Source of the DNA: Chitinophaga sp. CB10 | GTDB lineage: Bacteria > Bacteroidota > Bacteroidia > Chitinophagales > Chitinophagaceae | Reading direction: 5' to 3' | Length of the DNA stretch: 64,000 nucleotides | Assembly: GCA_001870995.2 (NCBI GenBank) | Contig: MLAV02000002.1 | Span: forward strand, 248,001 to 312,000 | The notes under the pieces: model-generated | What the model saw: the letters and a program-made list of their open reading frames with translations, nothing else | The model's database searches: none | What the model was told of the DNA's origin: nothing | In this document: piece after piece, positions 1 through 7,949 of the stretch | How positions within the stretch are numbered: the first letter of the stretch is position 1 | Layout: every line of letters begins with the position of its first letter | Position numbers and translations under genes: made by a program

Positions 1-551
1 TGTGGCTTAATATCCACTTTGCTGCCGCCAAACAGCCTGTCAAACAGGTTGTTGCCGCTGTACATGGTGGGGCCGTTCCCTTTCTGGTTAAGGTTGCCGA
101 GGGTAGAAGCTCTTTTTTGCCAGTAGTTTTGCTCGCTTTGCCTTGCCTGCATCTTATAGAATTCGTCAAAACTCATATAAGTAGGGTTGCGATAGTACTG
201 GTTACCGATTTTCTCGGTAATGGTGTATTGTTTTGTTACAGGGTCGTATTCAACGGTCTTGTTGATATTTGCAGGGTCTTTGAGGTCCAAAGCAGTTTTG
301 GACGGGGCCGGATCGGTGATGCTGGGGCCTCGTCTGTCCTGCAAGGGATATTTCAAGGTATCTTTTTTCGATTTGGTTGAGTCCGGGGTAGTTTTTGCCG
401 GAACAGTGGTATCCTGTTCCCAAACCCGGGCTTCGTTCACAGCAGTGGACAAGTGCATTCCTCCTGAACGGTCCCTGGCGGCAGTGTCAACAATGATAAA
501 AGATACTATTCCTATTACTGCAAAAACACCGTAATATGTCTTTATAGCCAA
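1..551 (-). CDS. sprA: Cell-surface protein SprA, N-terminal part (truncated by window edge)
   Basis: Reading the minus strand from 551 gives 183 codons open to the window edge. The product begins with a hydrophobic segment (about residues 5-24), consistent with a signal peptide, and then shows blocks typical of SprA N-termini: LKYPLQDRRGPSITDPAP, a YDPVTKQYTITEKIG block, and PTYMSFDEFYKMQ. SprA is the very large outer-membrane translocon protein of the type IX secretion system, needed for gliding and surface-protein export. There is no in-frame ATG before the hydrophobic segment, and an in-frame TAA lies just upstream, so the start is most likely TTG at 551. The first in-frame ATG (codon 32) would delete the signal peptide. 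The gene follows ruvA on the same strand with a 32-base gap, a pairing I know from other Bacteroidota. The family is clear; the exact start is inferred. Confidence 0.88.
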   Translation of the reverse strand, partial: MAIKTYYGVFAVIGIVSFIIVDTAARDRSGGMHLSTAVNEARVWEQDTTVPAKTTPDSTKSKKDTLKYPLQDRRGPSITDPAPSKTALDLKDPANINKTVEYDPVTKQYTITEKIGNQYYRNPTYMSFDEFYKMQARQSEQNYWQKRASTLGNLNQKGNGPTMYSGNNLFDRLFGGSKVDIKP

Positions 552-583
552 AAAAATAGGTTTTTATAGAGGTATAATCGTAA

Positions 584-1171
584 TTATAGGCTTTTCAGAG
601 CTTTTTTGATCAACTCTTCCAAGTTTTGCAATAGTGGATCGCTTTTCATAACTCTCGTGATTGCCGTTTCTGCCATGTTACGGGCAATTCCCAATGTCAC
701 CAGTGCATTTAACGCATCTTCCTGGATTGTATTGTTTACAGGTAAAGATAAATGTATAGGATTTTCCTTCCCTTTCTTCACTTTGTCTTTCAGCTCAAGG
801 ATGACGCGTTTGGCTGTTTTGGCGCCGATCCCCTTTACACTTTCGAGCATTTTCTCGTTTTCCATCATGATAGCCCGGGTAATGTCTTCCGGTTGAAGAG
901 AAGACAACATCATTCTGGCCGTGCTGGCGCCTATTCCGGAAACACTGATCAACAACAGGAAAAGGCTTCTTTCAGATTCGTCAAAAAAGCCGTACAGCGT
1001 ATGGCCATCTTCCTTTACGTGTAACCAGGTTAACAGCTTGCAGGCTTCCAGATCCTGAATACGGGAATAGGTATTCAAACTTATCTGGACTTCGTACCCC
1101 ACTCCGTTGATGTCAATATGCACCATTGCGGGCGATTTGTAAGCCAGTCTGCCATTCAAATAAGCGATCAT
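584..1171 (-). CDS. ruvA: Holliday junction branch migration protein RuvA
   Basis: The 195-residue product has the normal RuvA length and layout: an N-terminal OB-fold beginning MIAYLNGRL, two helix-hairpin-helix motifs (SVSGIGASTARMML near residue 77 and SVKGIGAKTAKRVILELK near 110), and a short C-terminal domain that in the family contacts RuvB. RuvA tetramers bind four-way DNA junctions and load the RuvB motor during recombinational repair. The start is an ATG, and no earlier start fits the family. A good Bacteroidota-type promoter lies upstream (1244-1273). ruvB is not in the window; the downstream neighbour is sprA. Confidence 0.97.
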   Translation of the reverse strand: MIAYLNGRLAYKSPAMVHIDINGVGYEVQISLNTYSRIQDLEACKLLTWLHVKEDGHTLYGFFDESERSLFLLLISVSGIGASTARMMLSSLQPEDITRAIMMENEKMLESVKGIGAKTAKRVILELKDKVKKGKENPIHLSLPVNNTIQEDALNALVTLGIARNMAETAITRVMKSDPLLQNLEELIKKALKSL

Positions 1172-1243
1172 AGAAGGTAAAGGTTCAGTAATTTAGTAAA
1201 AACTTACGGAAAAATATGCATTTCAGATCTCCCGAAATACCGG

Positions 1244-1273
1244 CAAAGATGCTAACTTTTAACGGATTGTCAA
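1244..1273 (-). promoter_or_regulatory. Putative promoter of ruvA-sprA
   Basis: On the minus strand a TTG (1273-1271) is followed after exactly 19 bases by CATCTTTG (1251-1244), a 7/8 match to the Bacteroidota -7 element TAnnTTTG. Transcription would begin near 1237, giving a leader of about 65 bases before the ruvA ATG. Spacing and element match the known consensus; function is inferred. Confidence 0.5.
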
Positions 1274-1363
1274 CCTTCAGGATTGCATCATATGCGACTT
1301 TTTTAGGAAATATTGCTTTATGTCGTATTTTTACGCCTCGATTTAAACACACATTTAGTTCAT

Positions 1364-2371
1364 ATGAATAAAATTACAGCCGCAATTACAGCGGTGGGTG
1401 GCTATGTTCCGGATTATGTTCTTACCAATAAGGAACTGGAGAAATTAGTCGACACAACAGACGAGTGGATTCTTACCCGCACTGGAATTTCTGAGAGAAG
1501 GATCCTGAAGGGTGAAGGTAAAGGCACATCCGATCTGTGTGTGCCTGTAGCTTTAGAAATTTGCAAGAAAAGAGGCATCTCCCCTGAGGAAATTGATCTG
1601 CTGATAGTTGCAACTGTTACACCAGATATGACCTTCCCGGCTACTGCCAACGTAGTTACTGATAAAATTGGGGCTGTAAACGCATTCGGTTTTGATATTA
1701 GCGCTGCCTGTTCCGGTTTCCTCTATGCGCTGGACACAGGTGCACGCTTTGTCGAAAGCGGCCGTTATAAAAAAGTAATGGTGATCGGCGCCGACAAAAT
1801 GAGTTCCATCATTGACTATACGGACAGAACTACCTGCATCATCTTCGGTGATGGCGCCGGTGGCGTACTGCTCGAACCAAATGAAGAAGGCTACGGACTG
1901 ATCGACAGCATCCTGAAAAGCGATGGTCATGGTCGCGAATACCTGCACATGAAAGCTGGCGGCTCCGTAAAACCTGCTTCCCTCGAAACCGTGCAAAACC
2001 GCGAACATTTCGTGTACCAGGAAGGTAAAATGGTGTTTAAATACGCCGTTTCCAACATGGCGGAAGCAGCCGGGGATGTGATGAAACGCAATAACCTCAC
2101 CGCGGATAACATCGCGTGGTTAGTACCGCACCAGGCCAACAAACGCATTATCAACGCTACTTCACAATACATCAACCTGCCGGACGAAAAAGTGATGATG
2201 AACATTCATCGTTATGGCAACACCACCGCAGGTACTATTCCGCTCTGCCTCTGGGACTACGAAAAACAACTCAAAAAAGGTGACAACATCATCCTCGCTG
2301 CATTCGGCGGTGGTTTCACCTGGGGTTCCAGCTATATCAAATGGGCATACGACGGCGATAAGGTGCAGTAA
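1364..2371 (+). CDS. fabH: 3-oxoacyl-ACP synthase III (FabH)
   Basis: The 335-residue product is a beta-ketoacyl-ACP synthase III, which condenses an acyl-CoA primer with malonyl-ACP to start fatty-acid synthesis. The catalytic triad is visible: Cys116 in AACSGFLYAL, His256 in VPHQANKRI and Asn286 in YGNTTAGT. Start choice: the reading frame is open upstream to a TTG at 1313, but the family begins at the ATG at 1364 (MNKITAAITAVGGYVP), so the earlier 17 codons are excluded. The gene stands alone, divergent from ruvA, and ends at the terminator at 2403-2446. An element TATTTTTA at 1326-1333 could be a -7 box but lacks a good upstream partner. fabD lies about 7.5 kb away rather than adjacent. 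Confidence 0.96.
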   Translation: MNKITAAITAVGGYVPDYVLTNKELEKLVDTTDEWILTRTGISERRILKGEGKGTSDLCVPVALEICKKRGISPEEIDLLIVATVTPDMTFPATANVVTDKIGAVNAFGFDISAACSGFLYALDTGARFVESGRYKKVMVIGADKMSSIIDYTDRTTCIIFGDGAGGVLLEPNEEGYGLIDSILKSDGHGREYLHMKAGGSVKPASLETVQNREHFVYQEGKMVFKYAVSNMAEAAGDVMKRNNLTADNIAWLVPHQANKRIINATSQYINLPDEKVMMNIHRYGNTTAGTIPLCLWDYEKQLKKGDNIILAAFGGGFTWGSSYIKWAYDGDKVQ

Positions 2372-2402
2372 GTACTGAGCTGAAAAAATGTTTGAATAAA
2401 AC

Positions 2403-2446
2403 AGGGGCTGACCAAAGCACACGCTTTGATCAGCCCCTTTATTTTT
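2403..2446. terminator. Bidirectional intrinsic terminator between fabH and a lipoprotein gene
   Basis: AGGGGCTGA (2403-2411) pairs with TCAGCCCCT (2430-2438), one mismatch follows, then CAAAGC (2413-2418) pairs with GCTTTG (2423-2428) around loop ACAC. A T-rich run follows on the + strand. It sits between convergent genes, so it probably serves both. Confidence 0.85.
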
Positions 2447-2454
2447 ATAACCGG

Positions 2455-2880
2455 TTAAATCCGCGTAAACGTCAGTACCTCCGCGCTGGATGTATTGTCA
2501 TCCGCCAGCTGTATCCTGGTGCTGGTCACGCTGATGATACGCCAGTCGTCCGTCAGCTCGCCCAACGGCTTATTGGCGTCCGACTTCGCGCCGAAATCAA
2601 TATTGAACCGGGAGCTGTTATTCGTTATGCTCCAGCTGCCGTTGGTGGTTACGCTTCCTTTCACAGCGGACGCTACTGCCGTGCTGCTGAACGTAAACGT
2701 ATAGCCGTTGAAGTCACTGGTCTTGTCTTCATTCCGCTCGGAGAACAAGGCTACTTTCCAGGTCCCGGACGATGGCGCATTCGGGTCTACCGGCGGAGCC
2801 ACCACATCGTCATCGTTTTTACTGCAGGCGGCTAAAAATACCGTCATAAACAAGGCGGGGAAAAGCTTTCGTATATGCAT
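2455..2880 (-). CDS. Small secreted lipoprotein, lipocalin-like
   Basis: The 141-residue product starts with a lipoprotein signal peptide (lipobox LAAC, Cys19) followed by an acidic SKNDDD stretch. In Bacteroidota such a sequence after the Cys can favour surface export. The rest is a beta-rich domain of about 100 residues with spaced Trp and aromatic residues (GTWKVALFSERNEDKTSDF, a GYTFTF block, GSWSI, DDWRI), a pattern seen in small lipocalin-like lipoproteins of this phylum. I do not recognise a named family. The frame is open 21 codons further upstream, but the ATG at 2880 places the signal peptide correctly. It is the last gene on this strand after the two kinase genes, about 65 bases downstream; a functional link is only a guess. 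Confidence 0.75.
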   Translation of the reverse strand: MHIRKLFPALFMTVFLAACSKNDDDVVAPPVDPNAPSSGTWKVALFSERNEDKTSDFNGYTFTFSSTAVASAVKGSVTTNGSWSITNNSSRFNIDFGAKSDANKPLGELTDDWRIISVTSTRIQLADDNTSSAEVLTFTRI

Positions 2881-2946
2881 ACAGTGGAGTATTAGGCGTT
2901 TAATAGAATACGTCCGGACACGTGAAATAGTTGCGCCGGCCATAAA

Positions 2947-4020
2947 TTATCCGGAAGCCGGGAGCAGCAGGGTGAGGGTAATGTACCTGTTGCCACTTAC
3001 TTCTACCAGGATATCCCCTTTCATCCTGACCGCAAAGTCCTTACTTACGGCCAATCCCAGCGCCGCGGTATCCCGCTGCCAGGCAAACAGGCTCTCCGCC
3101 ACGTCCCTGGCCTGGTCCCCGGCATCAAGGGCTACCGTAATGCGCACCCTGGTATCGTCCGGCCAGGCGTCCGCAATTACGAGGCTGCCGGGCAGCCCAT
3201 GCCGGTTGGCCGCCAGTAATATCTGCCTCAGCACAAACTGTAACATCTCCGTATCTGCCAGCACGGTAGTATCATCAGGTATCCTGTCTACGACCCGCGG
3301 CGCAGCATCGCCGGCCATATAATTCAGGTTGTCGGACAGGTAGTTCATCATCTCCCTTAACCTGCAGGTAACCGGGGTATAGGTGTACCCTGCCAGCTGC
3401 AATTGTATCCAGCGCAGCACATAATCAAATACATCCAGTGTCTTGTGGGACGATACGCCAATCTGCTCCATTTCCGCCAGCATCTCCTCCCTGCCCATAC
3501 CGCCCTGTTCCAGCTTTTTAGCCACCGTGGTGATATGCAGCAAGGGTTCCCTGAAATCATTGGCTATAATGGTGATCAGCTTATTTTTAAATTCATCCGT
3601 GGCCTTTAGTTCAGCATTCTTTTCCGAAATTTCCGCATAGCCTCTCGCCAGTTGCTGCTCCTGCCTGCGCGAATTGCGGAAATGGTAATAACGGGTCAGG
3701 ATCAGCACCAGCAACAGGATAGCCACTGAAATCACGCCTATGGTGAGCAGCTGGGTATTTTTCTTATCCTGTATGCGCTGTTGCAACTGTTCCTGCTGCA
3801 GGGTATTCTTCCGCGCCAATGCCTCGGCCGCCCGCTCTTTAACGAGGTATTGCAGGTAATCGATACTATCAGTAATGGTATCGGCCGCCAGCGCCATCTG
3901 GTAGATTTTTTCCCGGGTAAGCGAGTCAGGATAAGGGCGGGCAAACGCCTGCAGGGCCGCTGTCATCAACAGCAGCAGCAACGCCGGGCGATATATTTTA
4001 CCGGTTGTCCGCATCATCAT
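2947..4020 (-). CDS. Degenerate sensor histidine kinase-like membrane protein (probable pseudokinase)
   Basis: The 357-residue product has a signal peptide (about 1-27), a short sensor region rich in Gln/Lys, one membrane segment (about 91-109), a coiled coil, and a region aligning with the HisKA and ATPase domains of the gene just upstream. Key residues are lost. The phospho-accepting His is Asn154 (LITIIANDFREPL against LISLIAHDFRSPL in the neighbour). The N box reads RQILLAANRHG, with both Asn replaced, and no DxGxG motif is visible. Autophosphorylation therefore looks impossible. The start overlaps the 3' end of the upstream kinase gene by 23 bases, which suggests translational coupling. 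ATG codons at 4020, 4017 and 4014 are all possible starts. It could be a regulator or decoy partner of the intact kinase. Loss of catalysis is read from motifs only. Confidence 0.82.
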   Translation of the reverse strand: MMMRTTGKIYRPALLLLLMTAALQAFARPYPDSLTREKIYQMALAADTITDSIDYLQYLVKERAAEALARKNTLQQEQLQQRIQDKKNTQLLTIGVISVAILLLVLILTRYYHFRNSRRQEQQLARGYAEISEKNAELKATDEFKNKLITIIANDFREPLLHITTVAKKLEQGGMGREEMLAEMEQIGVSSHKTLDVFDYVLRWIQLQLAGYTYTPVTCRLREMMNYLSDNLNYMAGDAAPRVVDRIPDDTTVLADTEMLQFVLRQILLAANRHGLPGSLVIADAWPDDTRVRITVALDAGDQARDVAESLFAWQRDTAALGLAVSKDFAVRMKGDILVEVSGNRYITLTLLLPASG

Positions 4021-5959
4021 TCACGGTGGCTAAAGGTAAAGTGTAAAAAAAGGTGGCGCCGCTGCCAGCGTTATTTTCCGCCCCGATGACGCCGTTCATT
4101 TTTTCAATAAAATCTTTACAGATGATCAGCGCAATTCCCGCGCCTTTCCCCTTGCGCCCTTTGGCTGCAGCAGTTTGCTCCACGGAAAACAATCCCGGCA
4201 GCACGGCAGGATCAATACCGCTGCCCTCATCGCTGACAGCCACTGTCACCATCTCGCCTTTACGTGTAGCCGTTACTGTTATCTTCTTCCCGGAAGCGGA
4301 GAACTTGGTGGCATTGTGCAGGAGGTTCCTGTTCACAAACTGTATCATCTCAAAATCAGCGTACACGGCCACGTTGGTGGATTCGTCTATTACCAGCTGC
4401 AGGTGTTTATCAGTCAGCAGGTGTTGGATGTTATTGGCAGTGGTGGTAATCAGGTCCTTCACCAGGTAGGGTTTGGGCTGGTAGCTAAACCCGGTGAGCT
4501 GCGTCTTCATCCACCGCAGGATACCGTCAAATACCTGCAGGGTATTGCGGGCCCGGGCGTCCACCTGTAGAATCATATCCCGGGCGTCTTCCGGGGATAT
4601 GGTATCGTCTTTTACAAAGGTGCTGATGCTGATGATGTTGTTGAGCGGACTCCTGAAATCATGCGCTATCAGGGAGATGAGCTTGTTTTTGAAATCATCG
4701 TTTACGCGCATCTGGGCCGTGCTCTGTTCCAGCTCCCGCTGCATAAAGGCCAGCTTGCGGCTGTTGGAGCGCGACATCCGGTAGATCTGGAACACGTGTA
4801 TCAGCAGGGACGTCAGCAGGATCAGCACTGCCAGCAAAAATATCAGCAGGTAGCGCCAGTAAATATTTTCCAGGTTCTTTTTGTGCAGGAGCCGGTGCTG
4901 GTGCGCATGTTGCATACGCATACTATCTATTTGCCTGTCGGCAGATGCAAAATTCATGTAGATCGTGGCTCCGTCCTTTTTTACGGCACGTTCCTGCTCC
5001 AAAATCCGCCACAGCAAGCCCGCGTAATAGTCGGCCCACCCGGTATCCCCTACCGCCATACTGTTGGCGTACAACTGCATTACCGTGGGGCGCATCAGGC
5101 CCAGGTAGCCGCCTTTGAGGGCATATTCCAGCGCTTCCCGGCTGTACTGCAAACTATCCGGCTGTTTGAGCGCTGTTTTATAACCTGCCAGCATCAAATC
5201 TCCATATACAACGAGGTAGTTAAGGCCGGAGGTTTTGGAAGAGTCCACCACCTGCTGTATCAGCTGCATGGCATCGTTGAGCTGCCCGTTGCGTTGCAGT
5301 TCGTTGGCCTTAAACAGGCGGGTGTACAGTATCTGCCGGTAATCATTGTATTTGACGGCCAGTACGGCGGCTTCCTCCAGCGCGTCGACCGCTGCCGTGC
5401 GTGCTGCCAGGGAAGTATCACTGTAATGGATGGAGTAATAATTGGCCAGTACCAGCGTGCGGATGGAGTCGTTGCCTGTTTTATTCAGTATAGCCATGGC
5501 CGTATCCGCCATCTTCACGGCGTCGGCGCGCTGGCCCAGGTACTGGTGGTAAATGCTGATGTTCATAAGCGCCATGGCTTCGTTGGCCAGGTCGCCCGAT
5601 TCCCTGGCGCTCGCCAGGCATTCATTATAAAAAAGATAGGAGAGATAACGGTTAGGTTTAAACGCGTAATAGCTACCAAGGTTTTTCAACGCCACCGTAA
5701 GGCCGGTGGTGTAATGCTGCCTGCTGGCTACCTGCATGGCCTCGTTCGCATAACGCCCGCAACTGTCCAGCTGGCAGGCCTGGTAAAGCATAGTCAGCCT
5801 GTTCAGCACATCCACATAGGAAGTACTGTCCCGAACCTGTTGCAGCAATGTTTTAGCACGGACTATCTCCGCTTGTTGCGCATTCGAGTCCTGGAAAAAA
5901 AACAACAGAAATAAAAGTACTAACGGAGTTTTCTTTAGATATGGAACCAACTCGAACAT
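3998..5959 (-). CDS. TPR-containing sensor histidine kinase
   Basis: The 653-residue membrane kinase has a signal peptide (about 1-28), a long periplasmic region of tetratricopeptide-like helices (about 30-350), one membrane helix (about 369-391), a HisKA domain with the phospho-accepting His433 (LISLIAHDFRSPLNN) and a C-terminal ATPase with an N box (RNLLHNATKFS), DEGSGID and GKGAGIALIICKDF. It ends in the ATPase domain and has no receiver or DNA-binding domain, so it must signal to a response regulator encoded elsewhere; none is in the window. The ligand is unknown. The gene overlaps the degenerate kinase downstream. The start is the ATG at 5959, placing a normal signal peptide at the N-terminus. 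Confidence 0.9.
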   Translation of the reverse strand: MFELVPYLKKTPLVLLFLLFFFQDSNAQQAEIVRAKTLLQQVRDSTSYVDVLNRLTMLYQACQLDSCGRYANEAMQVASRQHYTTGLTVALKNLGSYYAFKPNRYLSYLFYNECLASARESGDLANEAMALMNISIYHQYLGQRADAVKMADTAMAILNKTGNDSIRTLVLANYYSIHYSDTSLAARTAAVDALEEAAVLAVKYNDYRQILYTRLFKANELQRNGQLNDAMQLIQQVVDSSKTSGLNYLVVYGDLMLAGYKTALKQPDSLQYSREALEYALKGGYLGLMRPTVMQLYANSMAVGDTGWADYYAGLLWRILEQERAVKKDGATIYMNFASADRQIDSMRMQHAHQHRLLHKKNLENIYWRYLLIFLLAVLILLTSLLIHVFQIYRMSRSNSRKLAFMQRELEQSTAQMRVNDDFKNKLISLIAHDFRSPLNNIISISTFVKDDTISPEDARDMILQVDARARNTLQVFDGILRWMKTQLTGFSYQPKPYLVKDLITTTANNIQHLLTDKHLQLVIDESTNVAVYADFEMIQFVNRNLLHNATKFSASGKKITVTATRKGEMVTVAVSDEGSGIDPAVLPGLFSVEQTAAAKGRKGKGAGIALIICKDFIEKMNGVIGAENNAGSGATFFYTLPLATVNDDADNR

Positions 5960-6081
5960 GCATGGTTTATTGCATGACTCAAAATAATCAAAAAAATGCG
6001 AAAATGGATGAAAATCAGGGTTTGCTTCGCCTGATCGGCAAAATGAACAAAATGAACAGGAATAAAAAATGAATGTTGGCC

Positions 6082-6777
6082 TTAGATTTCGAATACCAGC
6101 CCTTTCTTCTTGAGCTGTTCGTACTTCTCCGGATCGAAGCGGTACAGGTGCGCGCCTTTTTTGGAAGAGGTTTTATCCTTTTCGTCCAGCTTCTCCATCA
6201 CATCCAGGGAAAGGATTTTCTTGCGGAAGTTGCGCTTGTCCAGCGTCCGGCCGTAAATCTCTTCGTATAGGCTGCGGAGTTGGGACAGGGTGAACTTTTG
6301 CGGCAGCAGCTCGAAGCCGATGGGGTGAAACTGCGCATTGTCCCGCAGTTTAACCAGCGCGTCCTCGATCATCTTCTTATGGTCGAAAATGAGTTCCGGC
6401 ATATTTTCCAGCTCCAGCCAGTGGGCGCCGTGCTCCTGGGCCAGCGGCTTATCATGATCCTTGATGCGGATGAGTGCGTAATAGGCAACAGAGATAACCC
6501 TTGCGCCTGAATCGCGGTTCACATCCCCGTAGCAATGGAGCTGGTCCATGTAGATATCATCCAAACCGGTGGTCAGCTTCAACACCCGGGCGGCAGCATC
6601 GTCCGTGCTTTCGTCCGGCTGTACGAAGCCTCCTACGAGCGACCATTCCCCGGCCATAGGCGCCACTTTACGTTTAATGACCAACAATTTGAGCTTACCC
6701 TCATCGAACCCGAAGATGATACAGTCCACAGCCACCAGGTGCCTTGGGGCCTTCGCATAAAAAGAAGCCGCGTTCAT
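6082..6777 (-). CDS. NrtR-family transcriptional regulator (Nudix fold plus winged helix)
   Basis: The 231-residue protein has an N-terminal Nudix-fold domain (about 10-145) and a C-terminal winged-helix DNA-binding domain (about 150-231; FTLSQLRSLYEEIYGRTLDKRNFRKK is split here as FTLSQLRSLYEEIYG then RTLDKRNFRKK). The Nudix box is degenerate: after GGFVQPDES the catalytic REUxEE block reads RVLKLT, so the acidic metal ligands are missing and pyrophosphohydrolase activity is unlikely. This matches NrtR-type regulators, which in Bacteroidota control NAD or sugar (for example arabinose) metabolism. The effector here cannot be told, because no sugar operon is adjacent. A palindrome overlaps the region between its -7 box and start codon, suggesting autoregulation. 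Confidence 0.88.
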   Translation of the reverse strand: MNAASFYAKAPRHLVAVDCIIFGFDEGKLKLLVIKRKVAPMAGEWSLVGGFVQPDESTDDAAARVLKLTTGLDDIYMDQLHCYGDVNRDSGARVISVAYYALIRIKDHDKPLAQEHGAHWLELENMPELIFDHKKMIEDALVKLRDNAQFHPIGFELLPQKFTLSQLRSLYEEIYGRTLDKRNFRKKILSLDVMEKLDEKDKTSSKKGAHLYRFDPEKYEQLKKKGLVFEI

Positions 6778-6808
6778 ACTTATATGTGATAATGTAAGTT
6801 CAAAAATA
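6778..6808 (-). promoter_or_regulatory. Promoter and probable autoregulatory operator of the NrtR-type gene
   Basis: A perfect -7 element TATTTTTG lies at 6808-6801 on the minus strand; a clear -33 TTG is not seen. Between it and the ATG, positions 6778-6799 form an imperfect palindrome with arms ACTTA and TAAGT plus two further matching pairs inside. Its placement over the expected transcription start fits a repressor operator. The inference rests on position and symmetry only. Confidence 0.4.
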
Positions 6809-6830
6809 ATATAATGCTTATTAAAACCCG

Positions 6831-7322
6831 CTATTTCTTCAGACTAAACGTGCTGAAATCTGTAGAAGGTATCCGGGTGATCCCCAACTGACGGAGCATA
6901 AACACCATTTGCCCCCGGTGAAAGGTGGCATGGTTGCAGGCGTGCATGATAATATCCGCTACCGGCATTTTAAAATGCTGGTTCTTTTGCCGGGTAAAGG
7001 CAACGATGTGATCGATGCGGGCCGGCGTAGCGGCGGCAACCCACTCCGCCAGCAGGGCCGACTGCCGCAGCCAGGCGGCGCAGCCTTCCGCAAAGCTGCC
7101 GGTAAATTGCTCCGATGGCCTGATCACTTTCTCTTCCAGCTGCAGCCGCTGGTACCAGGTACTTTCCGCGTCCCAGGCGTGCCATACCAGGGCACGCATA
7201 TTTTCAAAACTGCCGCCCAGGTTGAGTGTCGCCTGTTCCGGAGTAAGTTTTGCCAAAACGCTGACCAGTTCCTTATTGGCCCAGAGATGATAGGAAGCGT
7301 AACGCTGTAAGATTGGTTTCAT
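6831..7322 (-). CDS. DinB-family protein
   Basis: The 163-residue protein is a four-helix-bundle DinB/YfiT type, beginning MKPILQRYASYHLWANKELV. Metal-ligand histidines are visible in RALVWHAWDAE and in the C-terminal HACNHATFHRGQMVFML motif. Members are metal-dependent transferases or hydrolases, some using bacillithiol or similar thiols; the substrate here is unknown. The start is the ATG at 7322. It is divergent from the acetyltransferase gene at 7422 and may be read together with the NrtR-type gene 53 bases downstream, although that gene has its own -7 box. Confidence 0.88.
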   Translation of the reverse strand: MKPILQRYASYHLWANKELVSVLAKLTPEQATLNLGGSFENMRALVWHAWDAESTWYQRLQLEEKVIRPSEQFTGSFAEGCAAWLRQSALLAEWVAAATPARIDHIVAFTRQKNQHFKMPVADIIMHACNHATFHRGQMVFMLRQLGITRIPSTDFSTFSLKK

Positions 7323-7421
7323 AAACAGCAGGATTAATATCTCCCGAAAAATCCTTCAATTTACAATATTGTTATTCAATTTGCCAGCACCGATATTTGC
7401 CTGGTACAAATAACGACTATT

Positions 7422-7877
7422 ATGGAGAATATATCTCTGAGAGTAGCCCGTAAAGAAGATTGTCCGCGCCTGCTGGAACTGATCCGCGAACTGGCGGAAT
7501 ATGAAAAAGCCCCGCAGGAAGTAACGGTGACGCTGGAACATTTTGAACAGGCCGGATTCGGCTCCAACCCCGTTTGGAAAGCATTTGTCGCCGAAGTGGA
7601 CGGGCAGATCGTGGGCTTTGCCCTTTACTACGTCCGCTATTCCACCTGGAAGGGTAGTCGCCTCTACCTGGAAGATATCATCGTTACCGAAAAATGGAGA
7701 GGGAAGAAGATCGGGCAGATGCTGTTTGAGCAACTGTTTCAGGAAGCGAAAGAGAAACAATTCAGCGGTATTGTATTCCAGGTACTGGAATGGAATGAAC
7801 CGGCCATCAACTTCTACAAAAAGTTCCAGGCTAAGTTTGATCCGGAGTGGATCAACGTCAGCATAGAAATGAAGTAA
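7422..7877 (+). CDS. GNAT acetyltransferase, spermidine/thialysine acetyltransferase type
   Basis: The 151-residue single GNAT domain closely follows the SSAT2/thialysine acetyltransferase group: an LRVARKEDCPRLLELIRELA N-terminus, then AEYEKAP, the acetyl-CoA motif LEDIIVTEKWRGKKIGQML (residues about 86-104), and a C-terminal WNEPAINFYKKFQAKF block. It transfers acetyl from acetyl-CoA to a primary amine such as a polyamine or lysine analogue; the substrate is not shown by the sequence. ATG start at 7422. It is followed 72 bases later by a second, unrelated GNAT gene on the same strand. Confidence 0.88.
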   Translation: MENISLRVARKEDCPRLLELIRELAEYEKAPQEVTVTLEHFEQAGFGSNPVWKAFVAEVDGQIVGFALYYVRYSTWKGSRLYLEDIIVTEKWRGKKIGQMLFEQLFQEAKEKQFSGIVFQVLEWNEPAINFYKKFQAKFDPEWINVSIEMK

Positions 7878-7949
7878 TTTTTTCCGTTCGTATAATTCAT
7901 CACCTGTATATGGCGCTTACTTGTTAATATTGGCTATATCCTTGTTGTT

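Noticed and set aside
1313..1363. 17-codon extension of fabH from a TTG
   Set aside because: FabH proteins begin at MNKITAAITAVGG; the upstream part overlaps the expected promoter region.
4661..5914. 417-codon open frame antisense to the sensor kinase gene
   Set aside because: Low-complexity His/Gln-rich translation, no recognisable domain, and the opposite strand encodes a clear kinase.
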